Shown: positions 21,736 to 30,385 of the stretch, in pieces
Layout: each line of letters opens with the position of its first letter
How positions within the stretch are numbered: position 1 is the stretch's first letter
Source of the DNA: a candidate division NC10 bacterium RIFCSPLOWO2_12_FULL_66_18
GTDB taxonomy: Bacteria; Methylomirabilota; Methylomirabilia; Methylomirabilales; 2-02-FULL-66-22
Length of the DNA stretch: 52,021 nt
Direction: 5' to 3'
Assembly: GCA_001771285.1 (NCBI GenBank)
Contig: METI01000081.1
Span: 1 to 52,021, forward strand
Notes under the pieces: model-generated
The model's database searches: none
Told to the model about the DNA's origin: nothing
The model's input: only the letters and a program-made list of their open reading frames with translations
Position numbers and translations under genes: made by a program

Positions 21736-23406
21736 ATGGAGCGAAACGCGATCCTGGCGACAGCGCTGGTCATTCTCATTCTGGTGGGGTACCAGTGGTA
21801 TATCTCCCGCTTCGAGCCGCCGCCCCAGGAGCCGGTCCGGTCGGGACCGACGGGGACCGCCCGCCCCCCTGCGCCGACACCCCGCCACCCCGGCCCCCCC
21901 GAAGAGGGCCCCAAGCCGAAGGGCTACACCCCGACATCCCAGCTTGGGCTCACAGCGCGAGAAGTCGTGGTGGAGACGCCGCTCATGCGGGTGACGCTGT
22001 CCACGGCAGGGGCGCGGGTTACGAGCTGGCAACTCAAGCACTACCGTGTGGGAAACGGGTCTCCGGTGGAGCTGGTCGCCGTGAGGGAGCCGGGGGCCGC
22101 GCTTGGTCCCCTTGCGGCCTGGGCGGACGGCGAGGAGGCCCAGGCGCTCTACCAGGTGGACCGCGACTGGTTGGATCTTGCTGCCGGCCGGGAGGAGACC
22201 GGGACGCTGACCTTTACCCAGGTGGCCGCCTCCGGGATCGAGATCCAGAAGCGCCTCACGTTCCACGCGGACCGCTATCAAGCGGAAGTCGCCCTGAGCG
22301 TCCGGAACCTTTCGGGCACAGACCTGGCGGTCGAGCCCCGGCTGGTCTGGGGGCCGGGGCTGCGGAACAGCCTGGACAAGAAGAACAGCACCCTGCAGGC
22401 CCCGACCCTGTGGCTCGACGGGAAGCGGGTGCAGGAGGACCTCGCCAAGGTGAACGGGCAGAAGGCCCTCCCGGGCGATCTCTCCTGGGCGGCGCTCCAG
22501 GACACGTACTTCGCGGCGGCCCTGCTGCCAGGAGACAAGGGCCTCCACGCCTTCGTCATGAAGGCAGCCGAGGACCAGCCGGTCGTCGGGGTGGCGGCGG
22601 CCAAGCAGGTGCTGCCGCCGGACGGACGGACGAGCGTCAGCGCCCGGCTGTTCGCAGGGCCCAAAGACCTCGACATCCTCAAGGGGGCAGGACAGGACCT
22701 GGACAGCCTCGTGGACCTGGGCTGGTTCGACTTCCTGGCCCGGCCCGCCCTCTGGCTCTTGAAGTTCCTCTACCGCTTCACGGGCAACTACGGCCTCGCC
22801 ATCATCTTGATCACCGTGCTGCAGAAGATCGCCTTCCACCCCCTCACGCACAAGAGCCTGAAGTCCATGCAAGCCATGCAGGCCATCCAGCCCAAGATCC
22901 AGGGCCTGCAGGAGCGGTACAAGAACAACCCGAAAAAGAAACAGGAAGAGACGATGGCGCTGTACAAGAAGCACGGGGTGAACCCCATGGGCGGCTGTTT
23001 GCCCATGGTGGTGCAGATCCCCATCTTCATCGCTCTCTACAACGCCCTGTCCAGCTCCGTCGAGATGTGGCAGGCGCGCTTCCTGTGGATCCGGGACCTG
23101 ACTCAGCCCGACGCCTTGTTCACCGTGGGGGTCTGGGGGGGCTACGATTTTCACGCCAACATCCTGGCCCTGCTCATGGGGGTGAGCATGTGGGTCCAGC
23201 AAAAAATGTCGCCGCCAGCCGGCGACCCCCGGCAAGCCCAGATGATGCTGTGGATGATGCCGATCGTGTTCACCTTCATGTTTTGGAGCTTTCCGTCGGG
23301 CCTCGTCCTCTACTGGCTGGTCAACAACATCCTGCAGGTCGGCCAGCAATGGCTGATCACCCGGACGCCCGCCCGCCCGCCCGCCGCCGAGGGCCAGGCA
23401 GCGTAG
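21736..23406 (+). CDS. yidC: Membrane protein insertase YidC
   Basis: Gram-negative-type YidC, 556 residues. One membrane segment at about 5-23 is followed by a large periplasmic beta domain (about 70-320) and the conserved insertase core from about residue 335. In the core, GNYGLAIILITVLQKIAFHPLTHKS is the first groove helix; the position of the conserved groove arginine seems to hold Lys here. The cytoplasmic coiled hairpin (KSMQAMQAIQPKIQGLQERYKNNP, charged) and the last three membrane segments follow. ATG at 21736 has GGAGGACGC in front. The presence of the periplasmic domain points to a two-membrane cell. Confidence 0.96.
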   Translation: MERNAILATALVILILVGYQWYISRFEPPPQEPVRSGPTGTARPPAPTPRHPGPPEEGPKPKGYTPTSQLGLTAREVVVETPLMRVTLSTAGARVTSWQLKHYRVGNGSPVELVAVREPGAALGPLAAWADGEEAQALYQVDRDWLDLAAGREETGTLTFTQVAASGIEIQKRLTFHADRYQAEVALSVRNLSGTDLAVEPRLVWGPGLRNSLDKKNSTLQAPTLWLDGKRVQEDLAKVNGQKALPGDLSWAALQDTYFAAALLPGDKGLHAFVMKAAEDQPVVGVAAAKQVLPPDGRTSVSARLFAGPKDLDILKGAGQDLDSLVDLGWFDFLARPALWLLKFLYRFTGNYGLAIILITVLQKIAFHPLTHKSLKSMQAMQAIQPKIQGLQERYKNNPKKKQEETMALYKKHGVNPMGGCLPMVVQIPIFIALYNALSSSVEMWQARFLWIRDLTQPDALFTVGVWGGYDFHANILALLMGVSMWVQQKMSPPAGDPRQAQMMLWMMPIVFTFMFWSFPSGLVLYWLVNNILQVGQQWLITRTPARPPAAEGQAA

Positions 23407-23428
23407 GCGGCCCGCCCACCCCCGCAAC

Positions 23429-24133
23429 ATGGGCCTGCGGCAGGGTCCCCGGCCCGGCCCGGACGAACTCCTGGTCGCCGGCGCCTTGTCCCTGGGGCTT
23501 CACCTGGAGCCGGAGCAGGTCGCGGCCTTCCGCGCCTACCGCGAGGAGATCGCCCGCTGGTCGGCCCGGGTGAACCTCACCGCCCTTCGGGACCCCGAGG
23601 ACATCGTTCGGACAGGGTTTCTCGATTCGCTGGGGTGCCTGCCGCTCATCCCGCCCGAGGCCAGACGGGCCCTGGACATCGGGTCCGGCGCCGGCTTTCC
23701 CGCGCTCCCCCTGAAACTCCTGCGGCCAGACCTCGCCTTCACCCTGGTGGAAGCCTCGCGCAAGAAGGCCTCGTTCCTCCATCACATGGTCCGGAGCCTG
23801 CGGCTGGCGGAGGTCCGGATCATCCAGCGTCGCGCCGAAGCCCTGGCGGGAGATCCCACGGAGCAGGGCGCCTATGACCTGGCGCTCGCCCGCGCGGTGG
23901 CCCCACCCCCCGAGCAGGGGCGCCTGGTCAGGCCGTTTCTGGGGGCCGGGGGCCTCTTCCTGCTCCAGGTCGGGCCCGGCCCCCTGGACCCGGACGCCCT
24001 GGACCGGCTGGCCGACCTCGGATTCGAGCTCGCTCGAGAGCTCCCCCTCCCCGCCGCCCTCGGGCGGCCGGGGCGCCGCGTCCTCGCGATGCGGCGAGCC
24101 GAGGGGCGGGCCGGGGGGGAATGTTTCACGTGA
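23429..24133 (+). CDS. rsmG: 16S rRNA 7-methylguanosine methyltransferase RsmG
   Basis: SAM-dependent methyltransferase (GidB) that modifies G527 of 16S rRNA. 234 residues; the N-terminal NLTALRDPEDIVRTGFLDSL segment is typical, followed by the SAM-binding LDIGSGAGFPALPLKL (about residues 79-94) and VEASRKKASFL. Position between yidC and parA is common. The last codons contain a parS site, so selection on the C-terminus is probably for DNA sequence as well as protein. ATG at 23429 is used; other starts nearby cannot be excluded. Confidence 0.95.
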   Translation: MGLRQGPRPGPDELLVAGALSLGLHLEPEQVAAFRAYREEIARWSARVNLTALRDPEDIVRTGFLDSLGCLPLIPPEARRALDIGSGAGFPALPLKLLRPDLAFTLVEASRKKASFLHHMVRSLRLAEVRIIQRRAEALAGDPTEQGAYDLALARAVAPPPEQGRLVRPFLGAGGLFLLQVGPGPLDPDALDRLADLGFELARELPLPAALGRPGRRVLAMRRAEGRAGGECFT

Positions 24134-24137
24134 AACA
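24122..24137. promoter_or_regulatory. parS centromere site
   Basis: TGTTTCACGTGAAACA, a perfect 16-bp palindrome identical to the ParB-binding parS consensus. It overlaps the final codons and stop of rsmG and lies 74 bp before parA. I saw no second perfect copy in the window. Confidence 0.95.
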
Positions 24138-24210
24138 GGCTACCCCCCCTGGCCCGCCGGCCCCCGGTGTGCTATGGTTCGCCGAGGGCTATCCGGGCAG
24201 GAGGGTGGGC

Positions 24211-24987
24211 GTGGCCAAGATCATTGCGGTCGCGAACCAGAAGGGCGGCGTGGGCAAGACCACCACGGCCGTCAATCTGGCCGCCTGCCTAGCGGCCGCC
24301 GAGTGGCGCACCCTGCTGGTGGACGCCGACCCGCAGGCCAACGCGACCACGGGCGTGGGGGTGGACGTGGGGGCGGTCAAGATCCACACCTACCACCTGC
24401 TCCTGGGCACGGCCCGGGCGACCGAGGCGGCGCTGCCCACGGCCCTGCCCGCCCTCCAGGTGATCCCGGCCCGGCGCGAGTTGGTCGGCGCGGAGGTGGA
24501 GTTGGTGGACCTGCCCAACCGGGAACTGCGACTGAAGTGGGCGCTGCAGGCCATTGCCCCGCGCTACGACTACATCCTGATCGATTGCCCCCCAGCCCTG
24601 GGATTCCTGACGCTGAATGCCCTGGTGGCGGCCGACTCGGTGGTGATTCCCTTGCAGTGCGAGTACTACGCGCTGGAGGGGCTCGGGCAGATCCTGGACA
24701 CGATCCGGCTCTGCCGGCAGAACCTGAACCCACGCCTGGAGGTCGAGGGCATTCTCCTCACGATGTATGACGGGCGGGTGAATCTGGCCGGGCAGGTGGC
24801 CCGGGAGGTCCGCCAGCACTTCCCGGACCGGGTGTTCCGCACGGTCATCCCCCGGAACGTCCGGCTGAGCGAGGCGCCCAGCCACGGCCAGCCGGTGATC
24901 CTGTACGACATCCGCTGCCCCGGCGCCGAGGGGTACCTGAATTTGGCGCGGGAGGTGATCGATGGTGCAAAAACGCGGGCTCGGTAG
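24211..24987 (+). CDS. parA: Chromosome partitioning ATPase ParA (Soj)
   Basis: Deviant-Walker ATPase that, with ParB bound at parS, drives origin segregation. Walker A KGGVGKTTT begins at residue 11, including the signature second lysine (K11). DADPQANAT and the IDCPPALGFLTLNAL segment follow. The GTG at 24211 is chosen because AGGAGG lies six bases before it, giving 258 residues; an upstream in-frame ATG at 24121 would put the parS palindrome in the coding sequence and add an unrelated N-terminal stretch. It overlaps parB by 26 bases. Confidence 0.96.
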   Translation: MAKIIAVANQKGGVGKTTTAVNLAACLAAAEWRTLLVDADPQANATTGVGVDVGAVKIHTYHLLLGTARATEAALPTALPALQVIPARRELVGAEVELVDLPNRELRLKWALQAIAPRYDYILIDCPPALGFLTLNALVAADSVVIPLQCEYYALEGLGQILDTIRLCRQNLNPRLEVEGILLTMYDGRVNLAGQVAREVRQHFPDRVFRTVIPRNVRLSEAPSHGQPVILYDIRCPGAEGYLNLAREVIDGAKTRAR

Positions 24988-25810
24988 GGGGCTCTCGGCC
25001 CTGATCCCCGGCGCCGAGGGGTCCGGGGCGACCAGCCTGGAGATCCCGCTGGCGGAACTGGAAAGCAACCCGCTGCAGCCGCGCCGGCACTTCGAGCAGG
25101 CGGCCCTGGAGGAGTTGGCAGCCACCATTCGGGCCCACGGGGTGCTGACTCCGGTGGTGGTCCGCCGCGCCCCTCACGGCTATCAAGTTGTCGCCGGGGA
25201 GCGGAGGGTCCGGGCGGCGCGCCTGGCGGGGCTCACCCGGATCCCCGCCGTCATCAAAGAGGCGAGCAATGCCCAGGCGCTGGAGATGGCCCTGGTGGAG
25301 AACCTCCAGCGGGAGGATCTCAACCCGGTGGAGGCGGCCGAGGCCTACCGGCGCCTGACCGAGGAGTTCGGCCTGACCCAGGAGGAGGTCGCGGAGCGGC
25401 TGGGGCGCGACCGCTCCTCGGTGGCCAACGCCCTGCGCCTCCTGCGCCTCCCCCGGCGGCTGCGAGAGGACCTGGCAGCGGGGGTCCTGTCCGAGGGGCA
25501 CGCCCGCGCCCTCCTCGGGCTGGAGAAGGCGGCGGACCAGTTGAAGGCGCGGGACCTCATCCTCAAGCGCGGGCTCACGGTCCGGGCCACGGAAGCGCTG
25601 GTGCGCCGCCTGCGCCGCGGAACGCGGGGCCCAGGCGGTCGGCCTCAGACCGGGGACCCGAACCTGCGCGCGCTCGAGGACCAGTTGCGGGTGGCCCTGG
25701 GAACCAAGGTGCGCATCGTGCGGAACGGCAAGGCGGGCAGCCTGGAGATCAGCTTCTTCTCCGACGAAGACCTGACGCGCCTCGTGGAGCTCATCGCGGG
25801 GCCGCGCTAG
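24962..25810 (+). CDS. parB: Chromosome partitioning protein ParB (Spo0J)
   Basis: CTP-dependent DNA clamp that loads at parS. 282 residues: RGLGRGLSALIP N-terminus (ParA-stimulating peptide), the NPLQPRRHF motif, GERRVRAARLAG (CTP-binding), ENLQREDLNPVEAA, a helix-turn-helix (LTQEEVAERLGRDRSSVANALRLLRLP, about residues 139-161) that reads parS, and a C-terminal dimer region. ATG at 24962 lies inside the end of parA, so the two are coupled. Confidence 0.96.
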   Translation: MVQKRGLGRGLSALIPGAEGSGATSLEIPLAELESNPLQPRRHFEQAALEELAATIRAHGVLTPVVVRRAPHGYQVVAGERRVRAARLAGLTRIPAVIKEASNAQALEMALVENLQREDLNPVEAAEAYRRLTEEFGLTQEEVAERLGRDRSSVANALRLLRLPRRLREDLAAGVLSEGHARALLGLEKAADQLKARDLILKRGLTVRATEALVRRLRRGTRGPGGRPQTGDPNLRALEDQLRVALGTKVRIVRNGKAGSLEISFFSDEDLTRLVELIAGPR

Positions 25811-25813
25811 GAC

Positions 25814-26509
25814 ATGCAGCTCCGGATCAGGGCATCGGCCCGCTTTCCCCTGGCAGGGGTGGACTGGCCCCGGAAGCTCTTGATGGGCGGCGCCACCGGC
25901 CTCCTCCTCGAACTCATCTTCGTGGGGCTCGCGTACCTGGCCTCCGAGGAGGCGGCCTTCGGGATTGCGCCGCTCGTGGTGGGGCTGAACTTCCCCGCGT
26001 TGGGGTACATCCTCCAGGTGTACCGGGGGACGCTCATGTGGGAGGTGGGGGCGCTGCCCGAGTGGGAGAACTGGCCCGCCCTGCTGCGCAACGGGCTGGC
26101 GGCCTTCGCGGTCTGCCTGGCCTACGGCGTGGTTCCCCTGCTGCTGCTCCTGGTGGGGCTGGGCCTCCTAGTCAAAGGCGGGATCCTCCTGTTCCTGGGG
26201 ATGGTCCTCATGGTGCTGGGGGTCCTCGCCGGGGTGTTCATGCTGTTCTTCCTCCCCATGGCCCTGGCCCGGTATCTGGCGGAGCGGCGGATCGAGGCCG
26301 CCTTCCACCCGGCCCTCCTGTGGGAGGGGATCAACGCGGTCCTGGCGGAGTACGTGGCGACCTATCTGCTGAGCATCGGTTCCTACCTCCTGGCCAGCCT
26401 GATCGCGGCGATCCCGTATCTCGGCGGCCTGATCTGGCCTTTCCTCTGGTTCTACCTCATGCTGGTGCAGGCCCGGCTCTTCGGGGAGATTTGCGCCAAG
26501 GCGGCCTGA
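25814..26509 (+). CDS. DUF4013-type polytopic membrane protein
   Basis: A 231-residue membrane protein with about five or six hydrophobic helices (roughly residues 18-45, 55-70, 90-115, 117-150 and 175-225). The PEWENWPALLRNGL segment between helices is typical of DUF4013 proteins, which have an acidic PxW motif in a loop. ATG at 25814 lies four bases after the parB stop. Function unknown; nothing ties it to segregation beyond position. Confidence 0.75.
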   Translation: MQLRIRASARFPLAGVDWPRKLLMGGATGLLLELIFVGLAYLASEEAAFGIAPLVVGLNFPALGYILQVYRGTLMWEVGALPEWENWPALLRNGLAAFAVCLAYGVVPLLLLLVGLGLLVKGGILLFLGMVLMVLGVLAGVFMLFFLPMALARYLAERRIEAAFHPALLWEGINAVLAEYVATYLLSIGSYLLASLIAAIPYLGGLIWPFLWFYLMLVQARLFGEICAKAA

Positions 26510-26572
26510 GCGGATCTCCCTGCGCCAAGGTCCCGGAGGACGCCCGGCAGGCCCCCTCCGGCGGGAGGATTT

Positions 26573-28213
26573 ATGGCGACAACCGCAGAAGCCATCGCGG
26601 CGTTCCTGGTCGGGGCCGGCGTGCGCCGGATCTACGGGATGCCGGGCGGCGGCAGCACGCTCGACGTCATCGAGGCCGCCCGGCAGCGCCAGATCGAGTT
26701 TCTCCTAGTCCACCAGGAGGCCGATGCGGCCCTCATGGCCGCCACGGAGGGCGACCTCCTGGACCGGCCCGGAGTGTGCCTCCTCCCCATGGGGCCCGGC
26801 GTCGCCAGCGCCGGCGGCGGAGTGGCCCAAGCCTACCTGGACCGGGCGCCCCTCTTGGTCCTCTCCGAGCGATCGTCCCGGACGAGCCTGCGCCTGGCCC
26901 CGCGGCAGGGCCTGGATCACGGCCGGCTCCTGGGGGCCGCGGTCAAGGACGCCGCAACGATCACGGCCCCCCGGACCGAGCGCCTGCTGCGGTGGGCCTG
27001 GAACGAGGCCCTCACGTCCCCGCGGGGGCCCGTTCATCTCGATCTTCCCGCGGACGAGGCGAACAGGCCGGCACGCCGGCACGCCCCGCGGCCAGCCCGG
27101 AGTCGCCCGAGCGAGCCCTCGCCGAGCGCGATCCGGGCTGCGGCCCGGCTTCTGGCGCGCCGTGGCCGGGCCGTCGTCATCGCGGGCCTTGGCTGCCGCG
27201 GGGCGAGGCCAGCCCGCGCCCTCCAGGAATTGGTGGAGCATCTGGGATCCCCGGTCCTGACCACCTCCCGGGCCAAGGGCGTGATTCCGGAGGATCACCC
27301 CCTGGCAGCCGGGATCTTTGCTGGGGGCCGACTGGAGGAGGAGTTGCTCTCCAAGGCGGACGGGGTGCTGGCGGTCGGGGTGGATCCGGTGGAGCTCCTC
27401 CCGCGGCCCTGGAAGGCTGGACTGCCGGTGGTGGCACTGGGCGAGTACCGGGTCGGCCACCGCCCATACGAGGCGGCCCACGAGGTGATCGCCGACCTCC
27501 CCGCCGCCCTCGAGGCCCTCAGAGAGGCCCTGCCCCCCGGCGGGGGCTGGGGCCTGGCGGAGTGGGCGGGGCGGGGCGGCGAGTTCAAGACGCGCGCACG
27601 ATCCCTGCTGGCCGAGGCCGGCACGGGGCGCGGGCGAGCCGGCCTCCCCCCGCACCGGGTGGTGGAGATCGCGCGGGAGGTGTTCCCGCGGCAGACGGTG
27701 GCCACGGTCGACTCTGGAACCCACGCCCTGGCAGTTGCCGAGTTCTGGGAGACCTACGAGCCGAAGGGATACCTGTGCCCCGGCGGCCTCGCTGTCACGG
27801 GGTACGCCCTTCCTGCCGCCATCGCCGCCAAGCTCGTCGCCCCGGATCGCCCCGTCCTGGCCTTCCTGGGAGATGGGGGGTTCCTTCGGAGCGTGGGCGC
27901 TCTGGCCATTGCGGCGTGGCAGCGACTCGCCCTGGTGGCCATCGTCTTTGTGGACGCTTCCTTGAGTTTCAGCCGGATCCAGCAAGAGCAGAGGCGGTAT
28001 GCGCCGGTCGGCGTCTCGCTGGGGGCCATGGACATCCCGAAGCTAGCGGAAAGCCTGGGCGCCTTGGGCACCGAAGCGGAGACCGAAGAAGAGCTGCGAT
28101 CCGCCCTGAAGGATGCCGTCGGTACCACCCAACCCGCCATCATCGCTGTCCGGGTCCGGCCCACCGGATACCGCCGGATGCTGGAGATTCTCCGCGGGAA
28201 GGGTGGAGGATAG
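26573..28213 (+). CDS. Thiamine-diphosphate-dependent enzyme (acetolactate-synthase-like)
   Basis: A 546-residue ThDP enzyme with the three-domain order of the acetolactate synthase/benzoylformate decarboxylase superfamily: Pyr domain at about 1-165, central domain 185-320, PP domain 350-540. The cofactor-activating glutamate is E49 (VHQEADAAL). The PP motif reads GDGG at about 433, but the usual terminal Asn-Asn some 25 residues on is Asp-Ala (FVDAS), an unusual change at a metal ligand. The substrate cannot be set from the sequence. ATG at 26573 follows GGGAGG. It directly abuts a PrpD-like remnant, so it once belonged to a catabolic gene set. Confidence 0.85.
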   Translation: MATTAEAIAAFLVGAGVRRIYGMPGGGSTLDVIEAARQRQIEFLLVHQEADAALMAATEGDLLDRPGVCLLPMGPGVASAGGGVAQAYLDRAPLLVLSERSSRTSLRLAPRQGLDHGRLLGAAVKDAATITAPRTERLLRWAWNEALTSPRGPVHLDLPADEANRPARRHAPRPARSRPSEPSPSAIRAAARLLARRGRAVVIAGLGCRGARPARALQELVEHLGSPVLTTSRAKGVIPEDHPLAAGIFAGGRLEEELLSKADGVLAVGVDPVELLPRPWKAGLPVVALGEYRVGHRPYEAAHEVIADLPAALEALREALPPGGGWGLAEWAGRGGEFKTRARSLLAEAGTGRGRAGLPPHRVVEIAREVFPRQTVATVDSGTHALAVAEFWETYEPKGYLCPGGLAVTGYALPAAIAAKLVAPDRPVLAFLGDGGFLRSVGALAIAAWQRLALVAIVFVDASLSFSRIQQEQRRYAPVGVSLGAMDIPKLAESLGALGTEAETEEELRSALKDAVGTTQPAIIAVRVRPTGYRRMLEILRGKGGG

Positions 28214-28432
28214 GTGAACGGCGGGCTCACCGGCCCCCTGGCGGACCTTTCCCCAACCTTCCCCGGGGCCGGGATTCCCTCAACGGCCCGCGCGGCGATG
28301 ACCCGCTGTCTCCTGGACACGCCGGGCTGCGCCCTGGCCGGGCTCGCCCGAGATCCGGATGCGACCCACCCGATGGAAGCGCTTGACGCGATGCGTCAAG
28401 CATCTCCGTTCTTTCCTCCTGGCTCCGTCTGA
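28214..28432 (+). pseudogene. N-terminal remnant of an MmgE/PrpD-family protein
   Basis: The frame begins with GTG directly after the TAG of the ThDP-enzyme gene and runs 72 codons. The LADLS-like start and RCLLDTPGCALAGLA match the beginning of MmgE/PrpD proteins, where LLDTxGCALAG is conserved. Full members are about 450 residues, so over 80 per cent is missing and the frame runs into non-matching sequence. The parent family includes 2-methylcitrate dehydratase. Match is by eye only. Confidence 0.55.
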
Positions 28433-28494
28433 TCGGGGGGCTCCGTTGCGAAGGCGATGGCAGGACTGAAGAAGAGGAGGATCGGCGAGGGGAA

Positions 28495-30096
28495 TCAAGC
28501 CACCCGGGGCCCGGCATCGCGGATCGCTTGCGGGACCTCGGCAAACCGCTCGAAGTTCTTCTGGAATAGCCGAGCCAGTTCCCGGGCTTGAGCATCATAG
28601 GCGGCCTGATCCGGCCACGTGGTGCGGGGGTTCATCATCTCGGGGGGGACCTCCGGGCAGACGGTCGGCACCTGGAGCCCAAAAACCGGGTCCTGCCGGG
28701 CGGGGACGTCGGTGAGAAGCCCCTCCAGTGCGGCGCGGAGCATGGCGCGCGTATGGACCAGCTGGATCCGGTGGCCCACCCCGTACGGCCCCCCGCTCCA
28801 ACCGGTGTTCACCAACCAGCACAGCACCCGGTGGCGCGCGATCTGCTCACCCAGCATGTCGGAGTAGACGCTCGGGTGCAATACCAGGAACGGGGCCCCG
28901 AAGCAGGTGCTGAAGGTCGCCTTGGGCTCCGCCCCCATGCCTCGCTCGGTGCCGGCGACCTTCGCGGTGTAGCCCGAGAGAAAGTGGTACATGGCCTGCT
29001 CCGGCGACAGGCGTGCGATGGGCGGCAGGACGCCGAAGGCATCGCAGGCGAGAAAGAAGATGTGGCTGGGATGTCCCGCGACTCCCGGGATGACGGCATC
29101 CGGGATGAAGGTCAAGGGATAGGCAGCCCGCGTGTTCTCCGTCAGGGAGTCGTCGCGAAGGTCGAGCAGCCGCGTTTCCGGATCGATGGTCACGTTCTCC
29201 AGCACGGACCCGAAATGGATAGCGCCCCAGATCTGCGGCTCGTCCTCGCGGGAGAGGCGGATGCACTTGGCGTAGCAGCCCCCCTCGAAGTTGAAGATCC
29301 CGCCCTCGCTCCAGCCGTGCTCGTCGTCGCCGACCAGCCGGCGGCTCGGGTCCGCCGACAGGCTGGTCTTCCCGGTCCCCGAGAGGCCGAAGAACAGCGC
29401 CACGTCCCCCCGGGGGCCCAGGTTGGCGGAACAGTGCATGGAGAGCACCTGGCGCAGCGGCAGCAGGAAGTTGAGGAGGGAGAAGACGGACTTCTTCATC
29501 TCGCCCGCATAGCTGGTCCCGCCGATGATCACCAAGCCCCGCGCGAAGTGGACGACCACGAAGGCCTCGGACCGTGTCCCGTCCAGGTCGGGATAGGCGT
29601 GGAACTTGGGGACGTCGATGATGGTGAAGCGGGGGACGTGCTCCTGCGTCTTGGTCCAGTCGGCCCGCACGAAGAGCTGGCGGGCGAAGAGGTTGTGCCA
29701 GGCGTACTCGGTGATCACCCGGATGGGGATCCGGTGGGCGGGGTCGGCGCCGGCGAAACAGTCCTGCACGTAGAGGTCGCCCCCCTGCAGGTAGGCCAGG
29801 AGTCGCCCGTACAGGGCGTCGAAGCGGGCCGGGTCGAAGGGCCGGTTGACCGGCCCCCACCAGATCCGGTCCTGGGTGGAGGGCTCCCGCACGATGAACT
29901 TGTCGTCGGGCGAGCGCCCGGTGTACTGCCCCGTCCGCACCACCAGGGCGCCCCCGGCCGCCAGCAAGCCCTCGCGGCGACGGATCGCGTTCTCCACCAG
30001 GGCGGCGGTGCCGAGGTTCCAGAAGACCTGGTTGACATTGTGGATGCCGTGGTTCTCCAGCCCGTGGCGGCTGGGGTTGATGCCGAGGGATTGCAT
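28495..30096 (-). CDS. pckA: Phosphoenolpyruvate carboxykinase (ATP)
   Basis: Converts oxaloacetate and ATP to PEP, CO2 and ADP, the entry step of gluconeogenesis. 533 residues, a standard ATP-type length. The kinase-1a loop GLSGTGKTS is at residues 237-245 (K243), the Mn/substrate ligands are in SMHCSANLG (H221) and the DDEHGW segment (D257, D258), and [12 protein letters not shown] holds the substrate lysine. ATG at 30096 follows GGAGG at five bases. It faces away from the sugar ABC operon across a 289-bp divergent gap and converges on the PrpD remnant. Confidence 0.97.
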   Translation of the reverse strand: MQSLGINPSRHGLENHGIHNVNQVFWNLGTAALVENAIRRREGLLAAGGALVVRTGQYTGRSPDDKFIVREPSTQDRIWWGPVNRPFDPARFDALYGRLLAYLQGGDLYVQDCFAGADPAHRIPIRVITEYAWHNLFARQLFVRADWTKTQEHVPRFTIIDVPKFHAYPDLDGTRSEAFVVVHFARGLVIIGGTSYAGEMKKSVFSLLNFLLPLRQVLSMHCSANLGPRGDVALFFGLSGTGKTSLSADPSRRLVGDDEHGWSEGGIFNFEGGCYAKCIRLSREDEPQIWGAIHFGSVLENVTIDPETRLLDLRDDSLTENTRAAYPLTFIPDAVIPGVAGHPSHIFFLACDAFGVLPPIARLSPEQAMYHFLSGYTAKVAGTERGMGAEPKATFSTCFGAPFLVLHPSVYSDMLGEQIARHRVLCWLVNTGWSGGPYGVGHRIQLVHTRAMLRAALEGLLTDVPARQDPVFGLQVPTVCPEVPPEMMNPRTTWPDQAAYDAQARELARLFQKNFERFAEVPQAIRDAGPRVA

Positions 30097-30236
30097 GAAG
30101 GCCTCCGAGACCTGGCCGGCATCCGGGGGACCGCACGCCGAGGACTGCGCCGGGCGGCAAGGATGCGGCGCAAGTTAGCAGGCTTTCCCGGATGAAGTCA
30201 AGGCTGTTTGCCGCCCGCCCCTTCCCCCTTTTGCCC

Positions 30237-30264
30237 TTGACAAGCCGCCGGCCCCTGGTATTAG
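30237..30264 (+). promoter_or_regulatory. Promoter of the sugar ABC operon
   Basis: TTGACA at 30237-30242, a 16-bp spacer and TATTAG at 30259-30264, in the pckA-ABC divergent gap about 120 bp before the ABC gene. The intervening leader is long enough for further control elements, but none was recognised. Confidence 0.55.
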
Positions 30265-30385
30265 CTACCTCACATTGTGGCAGCAGACAGGGACGCGCGC
30301 GCTGCCACTGCGACACCATGGGCCTCAAGGAACGCGCGGGACTCACGCCCGCTGCATCCCCCCGACGAGGAAAGGAGGAAGAACG

